Assembly (NCBI RefSeq): GCF_947367085.1
Contig: NZ_CANBCP010000010.1
Location: 1-53,797 of the forward strand
From: an uncultured Lactobacillus sp.
GTDB taxonomy: Bacteria > Bacillota > Bacilli > Lactobacillales > Lactobacillaceae
Direction of reading: 5' to 3'
Length of the DNA: 53,797 bases
Shown: positions 35,201-41,482 of the stretch, piece by piece
Layout of the letters: each line of letters begins with the position of its first letter
Numbering within the stretch: the stretch's first letter is position 1
Notes under the pieces: generated by a model
The model's database searches: none
What the model was told of the DNA's origin: nothing
What the model saw: the letters and a program-made list of their open reading frames with translations, nothing else
Translations under genes and position numbers: made by a program

Positions 35201-37132
35201 AAAAGTACTTGGGCAGGCTTTACTCCTAAGGAATTTGCTGGCTACACTGCTAATAAGACGGTTCCACCTGTTAATGTGCAAGCAACTGATAGTGATAGTT
35301 CAATCACGATTACTTATACGGCTAATGAGCAAGCAGTAACGATCAAATTTGTTGATGATGATAATAATGAAAGCCAAGTTGGTGAAACAATCACCAAGAC
35401 CGGTGTAACTGATCAAACAATTGATAATCTTGATTTGAAGGTTCCAGATCATTACGAATTAGCTGATGGACAAACTTTACCAACAAGTTACAAGTTCACC
35501 GCAGCTAAGGATCAAACAATTACTATTCACTTAACTGAAAAGAAAGTGACAGTTGATCCAACTAAACCTGATACTAATCCAGATCCAAAAGACAAGGATT
35601 GGTTCAAGCAAAATGGTTTGGTTAAGGATATTACTCGTACAATCAACTACAGTGGTTTGAGTCAAGACCAACTTGCTCAAATTCCAGCTGATCAAAAGAA
35701 CCCACAAACAGTTGAATTCACTAGAACAGCAACTTATAATCTAGTAACTGGCAAGTTAGTTGCTGGTAGTGAAGGTGAATGGACCGCGCTTGATGGTAAG
35801 AATACTTGGGCAGCCTTTACTCCTAAAGAATTTGCTGGCTACACTGCTGACAAGACGGTTCCAGAAGTTACGGTGCAAGCAACTGATAGCAATAGTACAA
35901 TCACGATTACTTACACTCCAAACGATCAATCAGGTAAGATTTCTTACGTTGATGGTGATGGAAAAGAAATTAGTAATACACCAATTTCTGGTAAGACCGG
36001 TGAAAGTGTTAAGATAACTCCCGAAGTTCCAGCAGGCTGGGAGATTGTTCCAGGTCAAGACATTCCTGAGGCAGTGACTGCAACTGCAGATGGGGTTCCA
36101 ACAGTTACTATTAAGATCAGACATAAGACCATCAAAGTAACCCCAGATACACCAAAGGATCAAATTCCAACTGGCAAGGTGCCTGGTAATCCAAATAGGA
36201 ACTATCCAGCAATGAAGGATCTTGTAAAGACTCCAACTCGAACAATTACTGTGATTAAACCTGACGGCACTAAACAAACCCTCCCTCCTCAAGTAGTTAA
36301 GTTTACAAGAACAGCAACTTTTGATGAGGTTACAGGTGAAGTAACTTACAGTGATTGGAAGTTGGCAAGTTCATCTGATGGGTGGGATGCTTATACTCCA
36401 GAAACAATCCCAGGCTACACTGCGCATATTACGCAAACAGTAGATGGAAAGACTACTACCATCACTTCAATAGGTAAAGTAGATGTAACGGCAGATACTG
36501 GAAATGTGACTGTAGAAATTAAATACACTCCGAATGCTCAACCACCAATTCCGCAAACCGCTCAACAGATTGTGAAATTCGTCGATAGTGACGGCAATGT
36601 AGTTGATTCTAAGACCTACACTGGAGAATATGGTTCAAAAGTTTCAGTTGATCTCAAGCTGCCAGAAGGTTACAAGTTAGCTGATGGAGAAAAATTGCCA
36701 ACTACAATTACGATCGAAAATGGTGTAACGATTATTAAGATCGTTAAAGATAGTGGCGGCACTCAACCTGACGATAAGCCAGATGATCATCCACACACTA
36801 AGCCGGATGATAATAATAAACCAAACAACAAACCTACTACTCCAAACAAGCCACATACAAATGGCAAAGGTCAAGTCGTTACACCAGACGGCAAGGTCTT
36901 CCCTAAGGGTAGCCACATTGCTACTAATGGCGATGTAATTGGACCAAATGGACGCATTCTTTACCACGCAGGTAAACTTACCCGTATCGGTGAAAGAGTC
37001 GTTAAGAAGACACTTCCTCAAACAGGAGCTGTTTCAGATAATCCATTTGTGGCTGGTTTAGCAATTTTAGGTGCAGGTTTAGGACTCTTTGGCTTAGCCG
37101 ACAGACGCAAAAAGAAAAAAGAAGATAAGTAG
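23243..37132 (+). CDS. Giant LPQTG-anchored adhesin (4629 aa) with Rib-like, MucBP/Muc_B2-like and about 20 MBG-type repeats
   Basis: One uninterrupted frame. Residues 1-44 are a YSIRK-type signal (RFSIRKLTIGACSV, cleavage near VHA); 45-190 are Ser/Thr/Asn/Gln-rich; about 200-1010 are beta-rich, partly Rib-like; MucBP-like from 1047; Muc_B2-like near 1236-1640; about 20 MBG-type repeats of 100-120 residues from 1650 to 3830, each with a [KT]xY[DNT]G-like motif early, a D[FY]EW or similar in the middle, NVGTY or NAGTY, and YTI[TN] at the end; then MucBP/Muc_B2 units 3832-4490, a Pro/Asp/Lys-rich wall part from about 4505, and LPQTG at 4591-4595. The ATG follows AAGGGGA at 10 nt. Likely a long fibrillar host- or mucus-binding protein; L. 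acidophilus encodes mucus-binding proteins of similar size. Confidence 0.9.
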   Translation: MLFNKKDLDTKQRFSIRKLTIGACSVLLSTLFLTVNEGQTVHADTNTSDDTTQQSDKKGGGGQTTTSTPNAPLNLNKKTSNQETSTNENSNNITNNTSTQNTTSQDSEKNQTQSQSESAKIDKTKENSIPTPVTPHADETEEEVVTSSKADQTTKENSAKNQPQNQGDTQTLSLTNKPATQLTANALKESKVATENTTPIVYTIGDGAMANAGSTLTERDAAKFIQNAAQLEAAGAKITWDGTPDTGTAADGVNGGTGSGKIKVTYANGQSTTVDVEFTLNAQVGLQQGHSFYYVGNVGDTVTSLDQPDANGYVLYDSNDSEHSLISPGQSVAGGDPAGVTAHLVSPLDTSTEGIHWADVFVNDTSLTGYNQDMGIETPFLNTVGTYTIKVPYIVKGLKLRTDIPTDADGDPVINAQGQTYANDADSTLLPSNNTQQVGFDPSKGAQTLGQYFYQDYALAYSLGVTTNVSDWTNPADLASAKTNHFTMSLAGLPNSAGQNVQVNYVPLPKLQDLYFYNQGTNPNVPYLSQFSQNNAYLKNDVFKNVEELNKEWPAKTDGYASTSLSHSSNENWLKLKGARTQGQWAITVNASFGQTNASDQPVIFSNLDANGNSISYDGTTGTENFVKQVAQYTTDLFQNVGTGGTTNVAANSPTIYYGLTAIARALYPTTATSPNPIDVSDGPVDTAAAIQANIENSLRHVQANPILDNNTKWPEGTKFEWLNPATNEPETITLDKAGQTYTGTVKITLPTGTSTLVKDVTLSTIANVHVKSETVDYGTVLTAADLVKNKSAFPEGTTFQFTDGEPTWTVPGSYTNVQITATYPLFNATDNKPILDSTGKQETTTTPVATAAVAINDSRVINIVEGSEVPSIDSILNLPSNWEEHTAAWTTDINTNKTNEGLITVHYPSSGLNQEIKVYVNVIPKLTAVDGQEFKTDGSSYSGQGNSIANGENQGGNLTNYDGNSVNYQAYTQTGKDGEQSSFPEKATSYKPTFSLSGLPTNADGSLVSGNQTATIRVSVPAGTLGALTDENGSYYNVQAKVVVAQPVTFEFVDRKTNDIVGDTYTQEFIAGKDTKLDFTMKVPDNYQLVQGASIPTSYTLPSFTGDETVVKVSVKQIMNFTLKFWDDDENKELYSDHLVNPGNGGFDWIKFPAGTFPEGVNAGDYYSVGIDGVPTGATITGSYGVPFTNPDCNWTVPNFKWETTPAVEDALTGATMTIHLKHRTQDVTNSDPQAQETRKVTVNYVKAKVNDDGTYTEDGNAFDSAVLDVYYTRKATKDLVTKNITYGPWQWNTQKTGNGGKAGYNVVSGKWTNLPETWGTVTADVPTLTGYTAYVGGPASNTNKVPANQFVYPTWNTDGEGGQTDPSKASTAYTSAATAYEAQPVHTILYVPNKTEARTITAKFQIVGGDRDGQAFAPDSKIQVFYDKTGTLDPTTNKIVYDNNWQWDTSAGDKANPGFHIISGSWGIPTDGKPSSFNVIPPDPGNDYVIAYMQLNNAYSTQTFATPTYWTNTVFTNNTDPTWYMRNELTTYYVAKPLVEEKITRTINITKPGQSTVTTNQDVTLTRPVRVNANDTGVVFDGFTGSGWTTPNWATNQWPAYTIPTVDGYKPVITQTVDGVTTTIDSIQPQTVNSTTKPTTINVTYTATATATLTGDGSTTYTGNPISIADLNNPTTGLKVTVTGPTANAGSMSLSLGDVEFSTDGTTWTTALPTNADHYQVRLTTQGENAIKSKYGNNSIVWTKDGKSTITSDATFTINPLSGDAVLANRTEGNYTKVYDGAPTSSIDASKFAITTTLNGQPVNLDMTGIDSASYKWVDAQGNSISNPQNVGTYYVKLTNSGFETLKAHNKNFTLTNKGLGVYTITQANASAVLGGSGTRPYNGQAVTVDELNDQGANNNITLTLHYPKDGNADYSTTVKLTADDFVWNTPDGKAPSDANSQAYTISLKPEAIKQIILNAVGSGQNGQANVKFADNAISGTASYTITPLAATANVSNVGDYGKTYDAQVTSQIDPTQLQITTTLGGQTVKLDTTGLTGSDYEWVDASGNPLTEADYPKNVGTYGIKLNAAGIAKLAANNPNYALTVSGTGSYVISQAQGSAELSGSNSKVYNGAAISNAEVNSNGQIVVKLTFPGANNATYTLQDGDYTFSQNNTAVTDPVNVGQYTITLTEAGKAHIAKKVQELSGAGQNDQANAIVDASAISGDASFTITPSENVVNVSGTQAETYTGSPINVVYNADGANSVTVSFANAAGNTTGATASMTNVQLESGDFEIVDASGQPITAENAGGVYHIVLTDAGVAKVQNAVGNNYKISQGTSFGNLVINKAPASAIFSGDPTHVYTGSVNTDLLNGFSVTLHEPNNPTYKLVSGDIEFKVGDTWTTEAPLNVGHYEVRISQAGWDHIKEINKDNVTWNATSSQGEGSYTITPATATTELSGNGSMIYNGSAVTTADLYANDSTIKVAISGTNIANLPTNFTLQDGDYTWNTADSTAPKDVGNYTITLTEQGLNKIQDAINTAVGAGNVNLIRTNTGSAAFEIKQAVAPNVQLHGEEKSEYNGKAVVFDPNNAEIKKNFGFNNTEGLTIPDLTSADFEWVDNDGKPLSEVPVNAGDYYLQLNEAGKKAFASANPNYIFTNKDGASTITGRITYHIYPATLEIGVSGTASKVYNGQNASVTQKQIDDGDIKLVWGNSANEPIGLGSFTLTADDLEVVDAAGQPVKEANFRGGVQTGPNYHVQLTAAAMAKIKALTGANNYDISQATSTANYIIYAHKAQLTLTGNQTTPYGTVLLFDPAAYTAELSNWNDAITPKPIIGKLQAGDVYIQNHQDGTLPTNVGSYKVVISEQLINRLKEEYPDYDFEGTDTNALSENGDTNIVETEHDPASYVITPAVTTVTINGAQHIKYGQDPTIQYGGDNGYTMTITAPVHNNTVNNDKQPIYTNIQLTTGDLEFVTTPDDVGTYEVKLSSQGLKKLHDLTGSTNYDWTQASLARANFFVDQMPVTISVGENKSVEYGSTAWKTAIQNAPEGFSLGIKTENGTTLNYTIQAGDLVFNQTPGNVGFYKVVLSATGLEHIKAALGTNYAYPQVATDVPSHGTLTVTQGEATVELSGTDSTGYTGSSITPNDFKSGKYTYSATIYTADGSAAQTITLTSEDLQFINGDPTNVGHYAVELSDSGKAKLKALDGNHGNNYKWTFNSNATFDVSQVTAKANLSGSNQKVFDGSSVTTAQINDGGDIIVNLNFPASANTTYKLQDGDYTWNTSQGQAPVNAGTYTLKLTQAGLAHLQAAINAKAGEGNVTISVDNLSGQATFMITPKDITNVTINGDDQSKTYDGQDASLNVSGLTISGDGTVADTPLSDTGITASDFDWYDANDNKLDAVPVNAGSYEARLKDSVLKTLQNANPNYHFTAVNGTVKYTINQKSATDTLGDNSEKTYNAQGTTVDSVLDQLTWTPSGLVEGQSLDLSSLTANDYEWYDAEGHVMTGLPTNVGTYYLKIKNGSIDKIKNANPNYSFADGAISGEFTYTINQATGSAALSGQNDKTYDGQAVTTAEINSPSGNIEITFIFPGDNNSSYKLKDGDYDWYDANGTKLTSAPTNAGTYTIKINPEKLQAIINSVAGNGNVKIDGETGSATFTINKKDLNVTLGEKTGVNAGKTYDGQAATLNPADGSFTPSGLVDGESLNTANISADDYEWLDASGNKIDAPTNAGTYYIALKPSGITQLQADNPNYNVTESGKFKYVISPAEAMIKISGSQESTNAEIDPANYHVTGATGVTIPEGLTYEFVGNPDQAGTYVISLTPDSIQKLKAANPNYALKISSTAEFTLDATLTITFEDTTEGNKQVGKAITKIGAYDSTIADLGLKVPDNYELAQGQDLPTTYTFGKDLQQNLNIKLVHKTVPVDPTKPDTNPDPKDKDWFKQNGLVKDITRKINYSGLTQAQLDKIPADQKEPQTVEFTRTATYDLVTGKLVANSEGKWTALDGKSTWAGFTPKEFAGYTANKTVPPVNVQATDSDSSITITYTANEQAVTIKFVDDDNNESQVGETITKTGVTDQTIDNLDLKVPDHYELADGQTLPTSYKFTAAKDQTITIHLTEKKVTVDPTKPDTNPDPKDKDWFKQNGLVKDITRTINYSGLSQDQLAQIPADQKNPQTVEFTRTATYNLVTGKLVAGSEGEWTALDGKNTWAAFTPKEFAGYTADKTVPEVTVQATDSNSTITITYTPNDQSGKISYVDGDGKEISNTPISGKTGESVKITPEVPAGWEIVPGQDIPEAVTATADGVPTVTIKIRHKTIKVTPDTPKDQIPTGKVPGNPNRNYPAMKDLVKTPTRTITVIKPDGTKQTLPPQVVKFTRTATFDEVTGEVTYSDWKLASSSDGWDAYTPETIPGYTAHITQTVDGKTTTITSIGKVDVTADTGNVTVEIKYTPNAQPPIPQTAQQIVKFVDSDGNVVDSKTYTGEYGSKVSVDLKLPEGYKLADGEKLPTTITIENGVTIIKIVKDSGGTQPDDKPDDHPHTKPDDNNKPNNKPTTPNKPHTNGKGQVVTPDGKVFPKGSHIATNGDVIGPNGRILYHAGKLTRIGERVVKKTLPQTGAVSDNPFVAGLAILGAGLGLFGLADRRKKKKEDK
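28190..34735 (+). repeat. Array of about 20 diverged in-frame MBG-type repeats
   Basis: Units start near 28190, 28560, 28855, 29245, 29550, 29895, 30240, 30545, 30880, 31215, 31560, 31920, 32245, 32555, 32870, 33200, 33510, 33845, 34175 and 34485, a spacing of about 300-390 bp. The repeats differ in sequence, so the array is old compared with the repeats at 16921. Units from 31560 to 32245 use YG in place of Y[DN]G, and the last unit has lost the motif. Confidence 0.8.
34955..35930 (+). repeat. Near-identical Muc_B2/MucBP module repeated with 597-bp period
   Basis: The unit starting VDPTKPDTNPDPKDKDWF at 34955 recurs at 35552, with the same following order (DITRxINYSGL, IPADQKxPQTVEFTRTATY, WTALDGK, FTPKEFAGYTA). 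The second copy diverges after about 35925, where it joins another MucBP-like segment. The identity is much higher than among the MBG repeats, so this duplication is younger. Confidence 0.85.
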
Positions 37133-37153
37133 TTGAACTTACTTCTTTAAGCG

Positions 37154-37183
37154 AAAAGACATGGAAATATCCATGTCTTTTTT
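37154..37183 (+). terminator. Terminator of the giant adhesin gene
   Basis: An 11-bp perfect stem (AAAAGACATGG with CCATGTCTTTT), a 6-nt loop and a T run. Confidence 0.88.
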
Positions 37184-37226
37184 GCTAGACTAGAGTTTGA
37201 ATGGTAAAGAATTGGAGGAAATAAGA

Positions 37227-38444
37227 TTGCATACTGCACATGGAAAACAGCCAGCTGATGAAATAAAACTGCATTGGCTTTTATTAGGTGAATTATTAAC
37301 CTGGATTGGTGCAAGTTTTATCTGGCCTCTAACGTCAGTTTATTTAAATAAGCGCCTGCATGTTTCACTTGCGATGATTGGGGTTGTGCTGCTTTTTAAC
37401 TGTTTAGCAAACATGCTAGGGTCATTTGTAGCAGGCTGGGCATATGATCATTTGAATCCATACTATCTCTTAATTGCGGGTGGTAGTTTAGATGCCTTAG
37501 TCCTATTTTTAATGGCAGCTTTTCACGGCTGGCCAATTTACTGGGTGTGGATGACCTTGACAGGTCTTTTAGGTGGCTGGAATGGAGCCTTGATCAATTC
37601 GATTGCGACTAGTATTAAGTCTAAGCCAGGGCGCTACGTCTTTAACGTGATTTATTTTGCCCAAAATCTTGGTGTCGTATTAGGTACATTAACAGTTGGT
37701 TACTTATATGATTATTCAGTCACACTCTTGTTCATTATTGCAGCATGCTTGTTTGTAGCGGTTAGTGTAAATACGATCTTTAATTACCGTCCAATAATTC
37801 AATTTCATAAAGAACGGATGGCTAATAAGGATAAGCAAGTTAAACAAAAACTTCAACCGATGCCTAAATCCAATTTGATGTTGACGATCGGCTTTTATAC
37901 CACGCTAGCGGTGATTTGGCTGATGTACATGAACTGGGAGTCAAACTTGTCAGTTTATATGGTTTCACTGGGAATTCCGTTCCACTTATACAGCTTACTG
38001 TGGACAATTAATGCCGGAATTATCGTCTTTGTTCAAGCACTCTTGAGTAAATTTCCCAATATTTTTAAATCGATTTTTCACCAGGTGATCTTTGGGGTAA
38101 CAATGTTTGCGATTTCTTTTGTTACGCTAATTTTTGCCAAAGATTATGCGCATTTTGTATTTTCTATGGTAACTTTGACAATTGGTGAATCAACTGCGAT
38201 GCCAGCTATTCCTGCTTACGTCAATGACTTGTCACCGACTTCAAGTAAAGGTAAGTATCAAGGCTTAACCTTGTCGACATCGGCAATTGGCCGTGCGTTA
38301 GGTCCTTTATTTGGAGGACTAGTGATTGATCGTTTTGGTTACATTAATTTCTTTATTGTGGCGGCTTTAGGGATCTTTTTGATGATTGTAGTTTTGATTC
38401 CACTACATGCTAGATTGAAAAATAGCTTGGAAATATTCAAGTAA
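37227..38444 (+). CDS. Major facilitator superfamily transporter
   Basis: A 405-residue membrane protein with about 12 transmembrane helices. Family signs are the loop between helices two and three (GSFVAGWAYDHLNPY), the basic central loop (HKERMANKDKQVKQK) and the matching GGLVIDRFGYIN motif in the second half, as in MdtG-like drug/proton antiporters. Substrate unknown. I place the start at TTG 37227 because GGAGG lies 8 nt before it; the frame extends 10 codons further upstream through that ribosome site. It is monocistronic between two terminator- or promoter-bearing gaps. Confidence 0.83.
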   Translation: MHTAHGKQPADEIKLHWLLLGELLTWIGASFIWPLTSVYLNKRLHVSLAMIGVVLLFNCLANMLGSFVAGWAYDHLNPYYLLIAGGSLDALVLFLMAAFHGWPIYWVWMTLTGLLGGWNGALINSIATSIKSKPGRYVFNVIYFAQNLGVVLGTLTVGYLYDYSVTLLFIIAACLFVAVSVNTIFNYRPIIQFHKERMANKDKQVKQKLQPMPKSNLMLTIGFYTTLAVIWLMYMNWESNLSVYMVSLGIPFHLYSLLWTINAGIIVFVQALLSKFPNIFKSIFHQVIFGVTMFAISFVTLIFAKDYAHFVFSMVTLTIGESTAMPAIPAYVNDLSPTSSKGKYQGLTLSTSAIGRALGPLFGGLVIDRFGYINFFIVAALGIFLMIVVLIPLHARLKNSLEIFK

Positions 38445-38458
38445 AAGTCCTGTTAAAA

Positions 38459-38488
38459 TTAGACTAAAAAATTTAATAATGGTATCAT
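38459..38488 (+). promoter_or_regulatory. Promoter of pepO
   Basis: TTAGAC (38459-38464) and TATCAT (38483-38488) are separated by 18 bp, with TGG before the -10 as an extension. An AAGGAGG ribosome site follows. Confidence 0.55.
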
Positions 38489-38528
38489 TTGTTTTGAAAA
38501 CTTTTTTCTCTTAAGGAGGTATTATTTA

Positions 38529-40478
38529 ATGACTCATTTTAATGTTCGTGGTGGAGCTGGCGATATTACTAAGCCAGATACAAATGCTCGCATTCAAGAT
38601 AACTTATATTTAGCAGTAAACTCTGAATGGCTTGAAAAGGCTAAGATTCCTTCAGATCGCTCCCGTATCAGTAGTTTTGATGGCATTGATCTTAATATTG
38701 AAAAGACTTTGATGCAAGACTTTGCTGATTTTGCTTCTGGTAAAAAAGAATTGCCTAAGGTTCCTAACTTTGGTAAGGCTGTTGCACTTTACAGAATTGC
38801 TAACAATTTTGAAAAGAGAAACGCTGATGGTGCTGAACCAATTAAGGCTGACTTAGCAGTTTTGACTGATTTACGTGACTTTGCAGACTTCAACTTGAAA
38901 TCAGCTGATTTATTTAAGAATGGCTTTGGCTTGCCATTTAGTTTTTATGTTGATGCTGACATGAAGAACACTAAGGTTCACGCACTTCACTTTGGTGGAG
39001 CTGGCTTAATTTTGCCTGATACCACTACTTATGAAACTTCAGCAGCTAAGGATTTACTTGATGTTTGGGCAAAACAAACGGTTAACTTATTAACTATGGC
39101 TGGAATTGATGAAGCTCAAGCTAATGAATATGTAGCAGCTGGCTTGAAGTTTGATGAAAAACTTTCTAAGGTTGTTAAGTCTACTGAAGAATGGGCAGAT
39201 TACCCAGCAATGTACAACCCAGTTTCACTTAGTGACTTTGAAGATAAGTTTAAGCACTTCAAGATTGATTACTTCTTGGGTGAAATTTTTGATAAGAAAC
39301 CTGACCGTGTCATTGTTACTGAACCACGCTTTTTGGACCACTTTAATGAATTAGTAGGCCCAGAAAACTTCGATGAAATTAAGGGCTGGATGGTTACTGG
39401 CTTTATTAACAGCGTTGCTAGTTACTTATCACAAGACTTCCGTGAAGCTGCCTTTCCATTCCACAAGGCTTTGTCAGGTCAACCAGAATTGTCATCTGGT
39501 ACTAAGCAAGCCTACCACATGGCAAACAGCTTATTTAGCGAAGTAGTTGGTGTTTACTATGGTCAAACTTACTTCGGTGCTGAAGCTAAGGCTGACGTTG
39601 AAGACATGATTCACAAGATGATTGATGTTTACGAACAAAGAATTAACGACAACTCTTGGCTTAGTGAAGAAACTAAAAAGAAAGCTATCGTTAAGTTACG
39701 TGCCTTGATTTTGAAGATTGGTTACCCAGAAAAGATTGAACGAATTTATGATCTTTACGAAGTAACCCCAGAATCTGAAGGTGGAAGCTTGTACGCTAAC
39801 GAAGCTCAAGCTGGTAAGGTCGCATTGAAGTATAACTTAGATAAGCTATACAAAGATGTTGACCGCACTGTATGGCGCATGCCAGGTAACTTAGTAAATG
39901 CATGTTACGATCCACAAAGAAACGACATTACTTTCCCAGCTGCAATTTTGCAAAAGCCATTTTATGACTTGAAGCAATCACGTAGCTTGAATTACGGAGG
40001 AATTGGTGTGGTTATTGCCCACGAAATTTCTCACGCATTCGACAACAACGGTGCTAAGTTCGATGAATTTGGTAACTTGAAGAATTGGTGGACTGACCAA
40101 GACTTTGCCGAATTTAAGAAGCGTACTCAAGATGAAATTGACTTGTTCAATGGTATTGAATACGGTCCAGTTACCTTAAATGGTAAGCAAATTGTTTCTG
40201 AAAATATTGCTGACCAAGGTGGACTTACTGCTGCAGTTGAAGCTAACAAGGGTGAAGGGGGAGATATGAAGGAAGTCTTCGAAAACTTCGCTCGTGTTTG
40301 GGCAAATAAGCAATTGCCAGAATCAATTAAGACGCAAGTTTCTGTTGATGTTCACGCTCCTGGTCCAGAAAGAGCTAACGTACAATCACAATGTCAAGAA
40401 GAATTCTACAAGGCATTTGATGTAAAACCAGAAGATGGTATGTGGCTTGATCCAGAAAAACGTGTTGTTATTTGGTAA
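38529..40478 (+). CDS. pepO: M13-family zinc endopeptidase
   Basis: A 649-residue neprilysin-like metallopeptidase. The zinc site is HEISH (498-502) with the third ligand in ENIADQGG (Glu558, Asp562), and the C terminus ends in the typical short tail after MWLDPEKRVVIW. Like other lactic-acid-bacterial PepO it lacks a signal peptide and should work in the cytosol on oligopeptides from milk or host protein. It starts ATG 38529 after AAGGAGG. Monocistronic, with its own promoter and terminator, and codon use of a well-expressed gene. Confidence 0.95.
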   Translation: MTHFNVRGGAGDITKPDTNARIQDNLYLAVNSEWLEKAKIPSDRSRISSFDGIDLNIEKTLMQDFADFASGKKELPKVPNFGKAVALYRIANNFEKRNADGAEPIKADLAVLTDLRDFADFNLKSADLFKNGFGLPFSFYVDADMKNTKVHALHFGGAGLILPDTTTYETSAAKDLLDVWAKQTVNLLTMAGIDEAQANEYVAAGLKFDEKLSKVVKSTEEWADYPAMYNPVSLSDFEDKFKHFKIDYFLGEIFDKKPDRVIVTEPRFLDHFNELVGPENFDEIKGWMVTGFINSVASYLSQDFREAAFPFHKALSGQPELSSGTKQAYHMANSLFSEVVGVYYGQTYFGAEAKADVEDMIHKMIDVYEQRINDNSWLSEETKKKAIVKLRALILKIGYPEKIERIYDLYEVTPESEGGSLYANEAQAGKVALKYNLDKLYKDVDRTVWRMPGNLVNACYDPQRNDITFPAAILQKPFYDLKQSRSLNYGGIGVVIAHEISHAFDNNGAKFDEFGNLKNWWTDQDFAEFKKRTQDEIDLFNGIEYGPVTLNGKQIVSENIADQGGLTAAVEANKGEGGDMKEVFENFARVWANKQLPESIKTQVSVDVHAPGPERANVQSQCQEEFYKAFDVKPEDGMWLDPEKRVVIW

Positions 40479-40500
40479 AAATAAATTTAATAACAAATTT

Positions 40501-40542
40501 AAAGGCATTGAACTATTTATAAGTGGTTCAATGCCTTTTTTG
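40501..40542 (+). terminator. Terminator of pepO
   Basis: AAAGGCATTGAAC pairs perfectly with GTTCAATGCCTTT and is followed by T6. Confidence 0.9.
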
Positions 40543-40707
40543 TATAGATAAAGCTAATAGTTGTTGAAAAATTTAATAACAAAACGTATTAAATAACAAA
40601 CTGAGATGGTATTATTGAACTATAAAATTAAATTAATTAGTAGTTTTAATAGTATTGCAACTTAATATATAAATCAAATAGCTATAGTTAGCCAGTATAT
40701 TAACAAA

Positions 40708-40998
40708 ATGATTCGAATGAGTGGAGAGGAAAGCAATGTAGAAAAGAAACCTACTGCGACTGGCAAAGAGAATCACTTGGTAGACGTTACTGCTACGGAA
40801 AATATTCAAAATAAAGTTTCTGTGAATACAGTAGCTAAGTCGACCCAATCTCTATCTCAAAATAAAGCGCAGTCGTTACCACAAACTGGAAATAAGGAAA
40901 ACGATACTTTAACCTTGATTTTAGGCTTAGGTAGCGTATTAGGTGCCTTAATTACTGGTTCATGGTCTTTGAGAAAAAAGAAGGATAATGAAAAATAA
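40708..40998 (+). pseudogene. Remnant of an LPQTG surface protein (C-terminal anchor only)
   Basis: A 96-codon frame that ends in a complete sortase signal: SLPQTGNKEN, a hydrophobic helix (LILGLGSVLGALITG) and RKKKDNEK. No export signal precedes it; the N terminus is a short polar Ser/Thr/Lys stretch. A strong GGAGAGG site at 40721-40727 is followed by an ATG whose next codon is TAG, in a different frame from the anchor, suggesting loss of the original start. ATG 40708 has no ribosome site. Most likely the 3' end of a deleted adhesin gene. It is followed by a terminator. Confidence 0.7.
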
Positions 40999-41010
40999 TC
41001 ATTAGGTTTT

Positions 41011-41042
41011 AAAGAGCTCTCGGAATTCGAGAGTTCTTTTTT
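41011..41042 (+). terminator. Terminator after the LPQTG remnant
   Basis: AAAGAGCTCTCG pairs with CGAGAGTTCTTT (one G-U) across 5 nt, then T6. Confidence 0.85.
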
Positions 41043-41346
41043 ATTACCGGAGTACGTGGATCTGGTAAAACGGTGTTTTTAAATGCGGTTGGCCACCGAC
41101 TAGATGAAGATAAAAATTGTATTCGCATTAATTTGTTAAATAATGACCAACCTTGTTGAAAGCTTTACTAAGAAGTTACTACATCCAATTTCAAAAAATC
41201 AACATAAGTATGTCGTCGTTACAATAGACGAAATTAGCAACTCTGATATTCATTTTAATGACAGGGCTGCCAGACTTAATTTTGAATTTACAAGCGGAGA
41301 AAAACTTTACCATTCAGACCAAATTATTTCTTTGCTACTTGTATAG
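41043..41346 (+). pseudogene. Fragments of a P-loop ATPase gene
   Basis: From 41043 the frame reads ITGVRGSGKTVFLNAVGHRL, a Walker A region starting at a beta strand, and stops at TGA 41157 after INLLNNDQ. A second frame at 41143-41346 contains HKYVVVTIDEISNSD, which looks like the Walker B strand of the same kind of ATPase (hhhhDE). The two pieces are too close for an intact domain, so the 5' end, the middle and the 3' end are lost. Nothing suggests expression. The tail after SNSD is not recognisable. Confidence 0.6.
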
Positions 41347-41391
41347 GAATCTTCCCCTTAGACCAATATTTTATAAAGAGGCTCAGACCAA

Positions 41392-41413
41392 ATTTGTGTA
41401 GCTATGCACAAAT
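41392..41413. promoter_or_regulatory. Inverted repeat upstream of the pckA -10 region, candidate operator
   Basis: ATTTGTG (41392-41398) and CACAAAT (41407-41413) are perfect 7-bp arms around 8 nt. They lie where the -35 would be, just before TGT-TATTATAAA (41419-41430), a plausible extended -10. Confidence 0.5.
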
Positions 41414-41418
41414 AGTTA

Positions 41419-41430
41419 TGTTATTATAAA
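41419..41430 (+). promoter_or_regulatory. Candidate -10 region of pckA
   Basis: TATTAT (41422-41427) or TATAAA (41425-41430), with TGT before the first. No clear -35, which is consistent with activator dependence. Confidence 0.45.
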
Positions 41431-41482
41431 GGTGTTAATTGATGAAACCGCTTACTTTGGTTTCGGAGGAGGAAAATTTTAA

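Noticed and set aside
35930..36292. 120-codon minus-strand frame inside the giant adhesin
   Set aside because: Antisense shadow, rich in Trp/Cys/Ser/Asn from reversed repeat codons.
36677..37021. 114-codon minus-strand frame at the adhesin C terminus
   Set aside because: Antisense shadow of the wall-spanning and LPQTG region.
40483..40583. Repeated AAATTTAATAACAAA on both sides of the pepO terminator
   Set aside because: Two copies of an AT-rich 15-mer could arise by chance or local duplication; no symmetry or function is visible.
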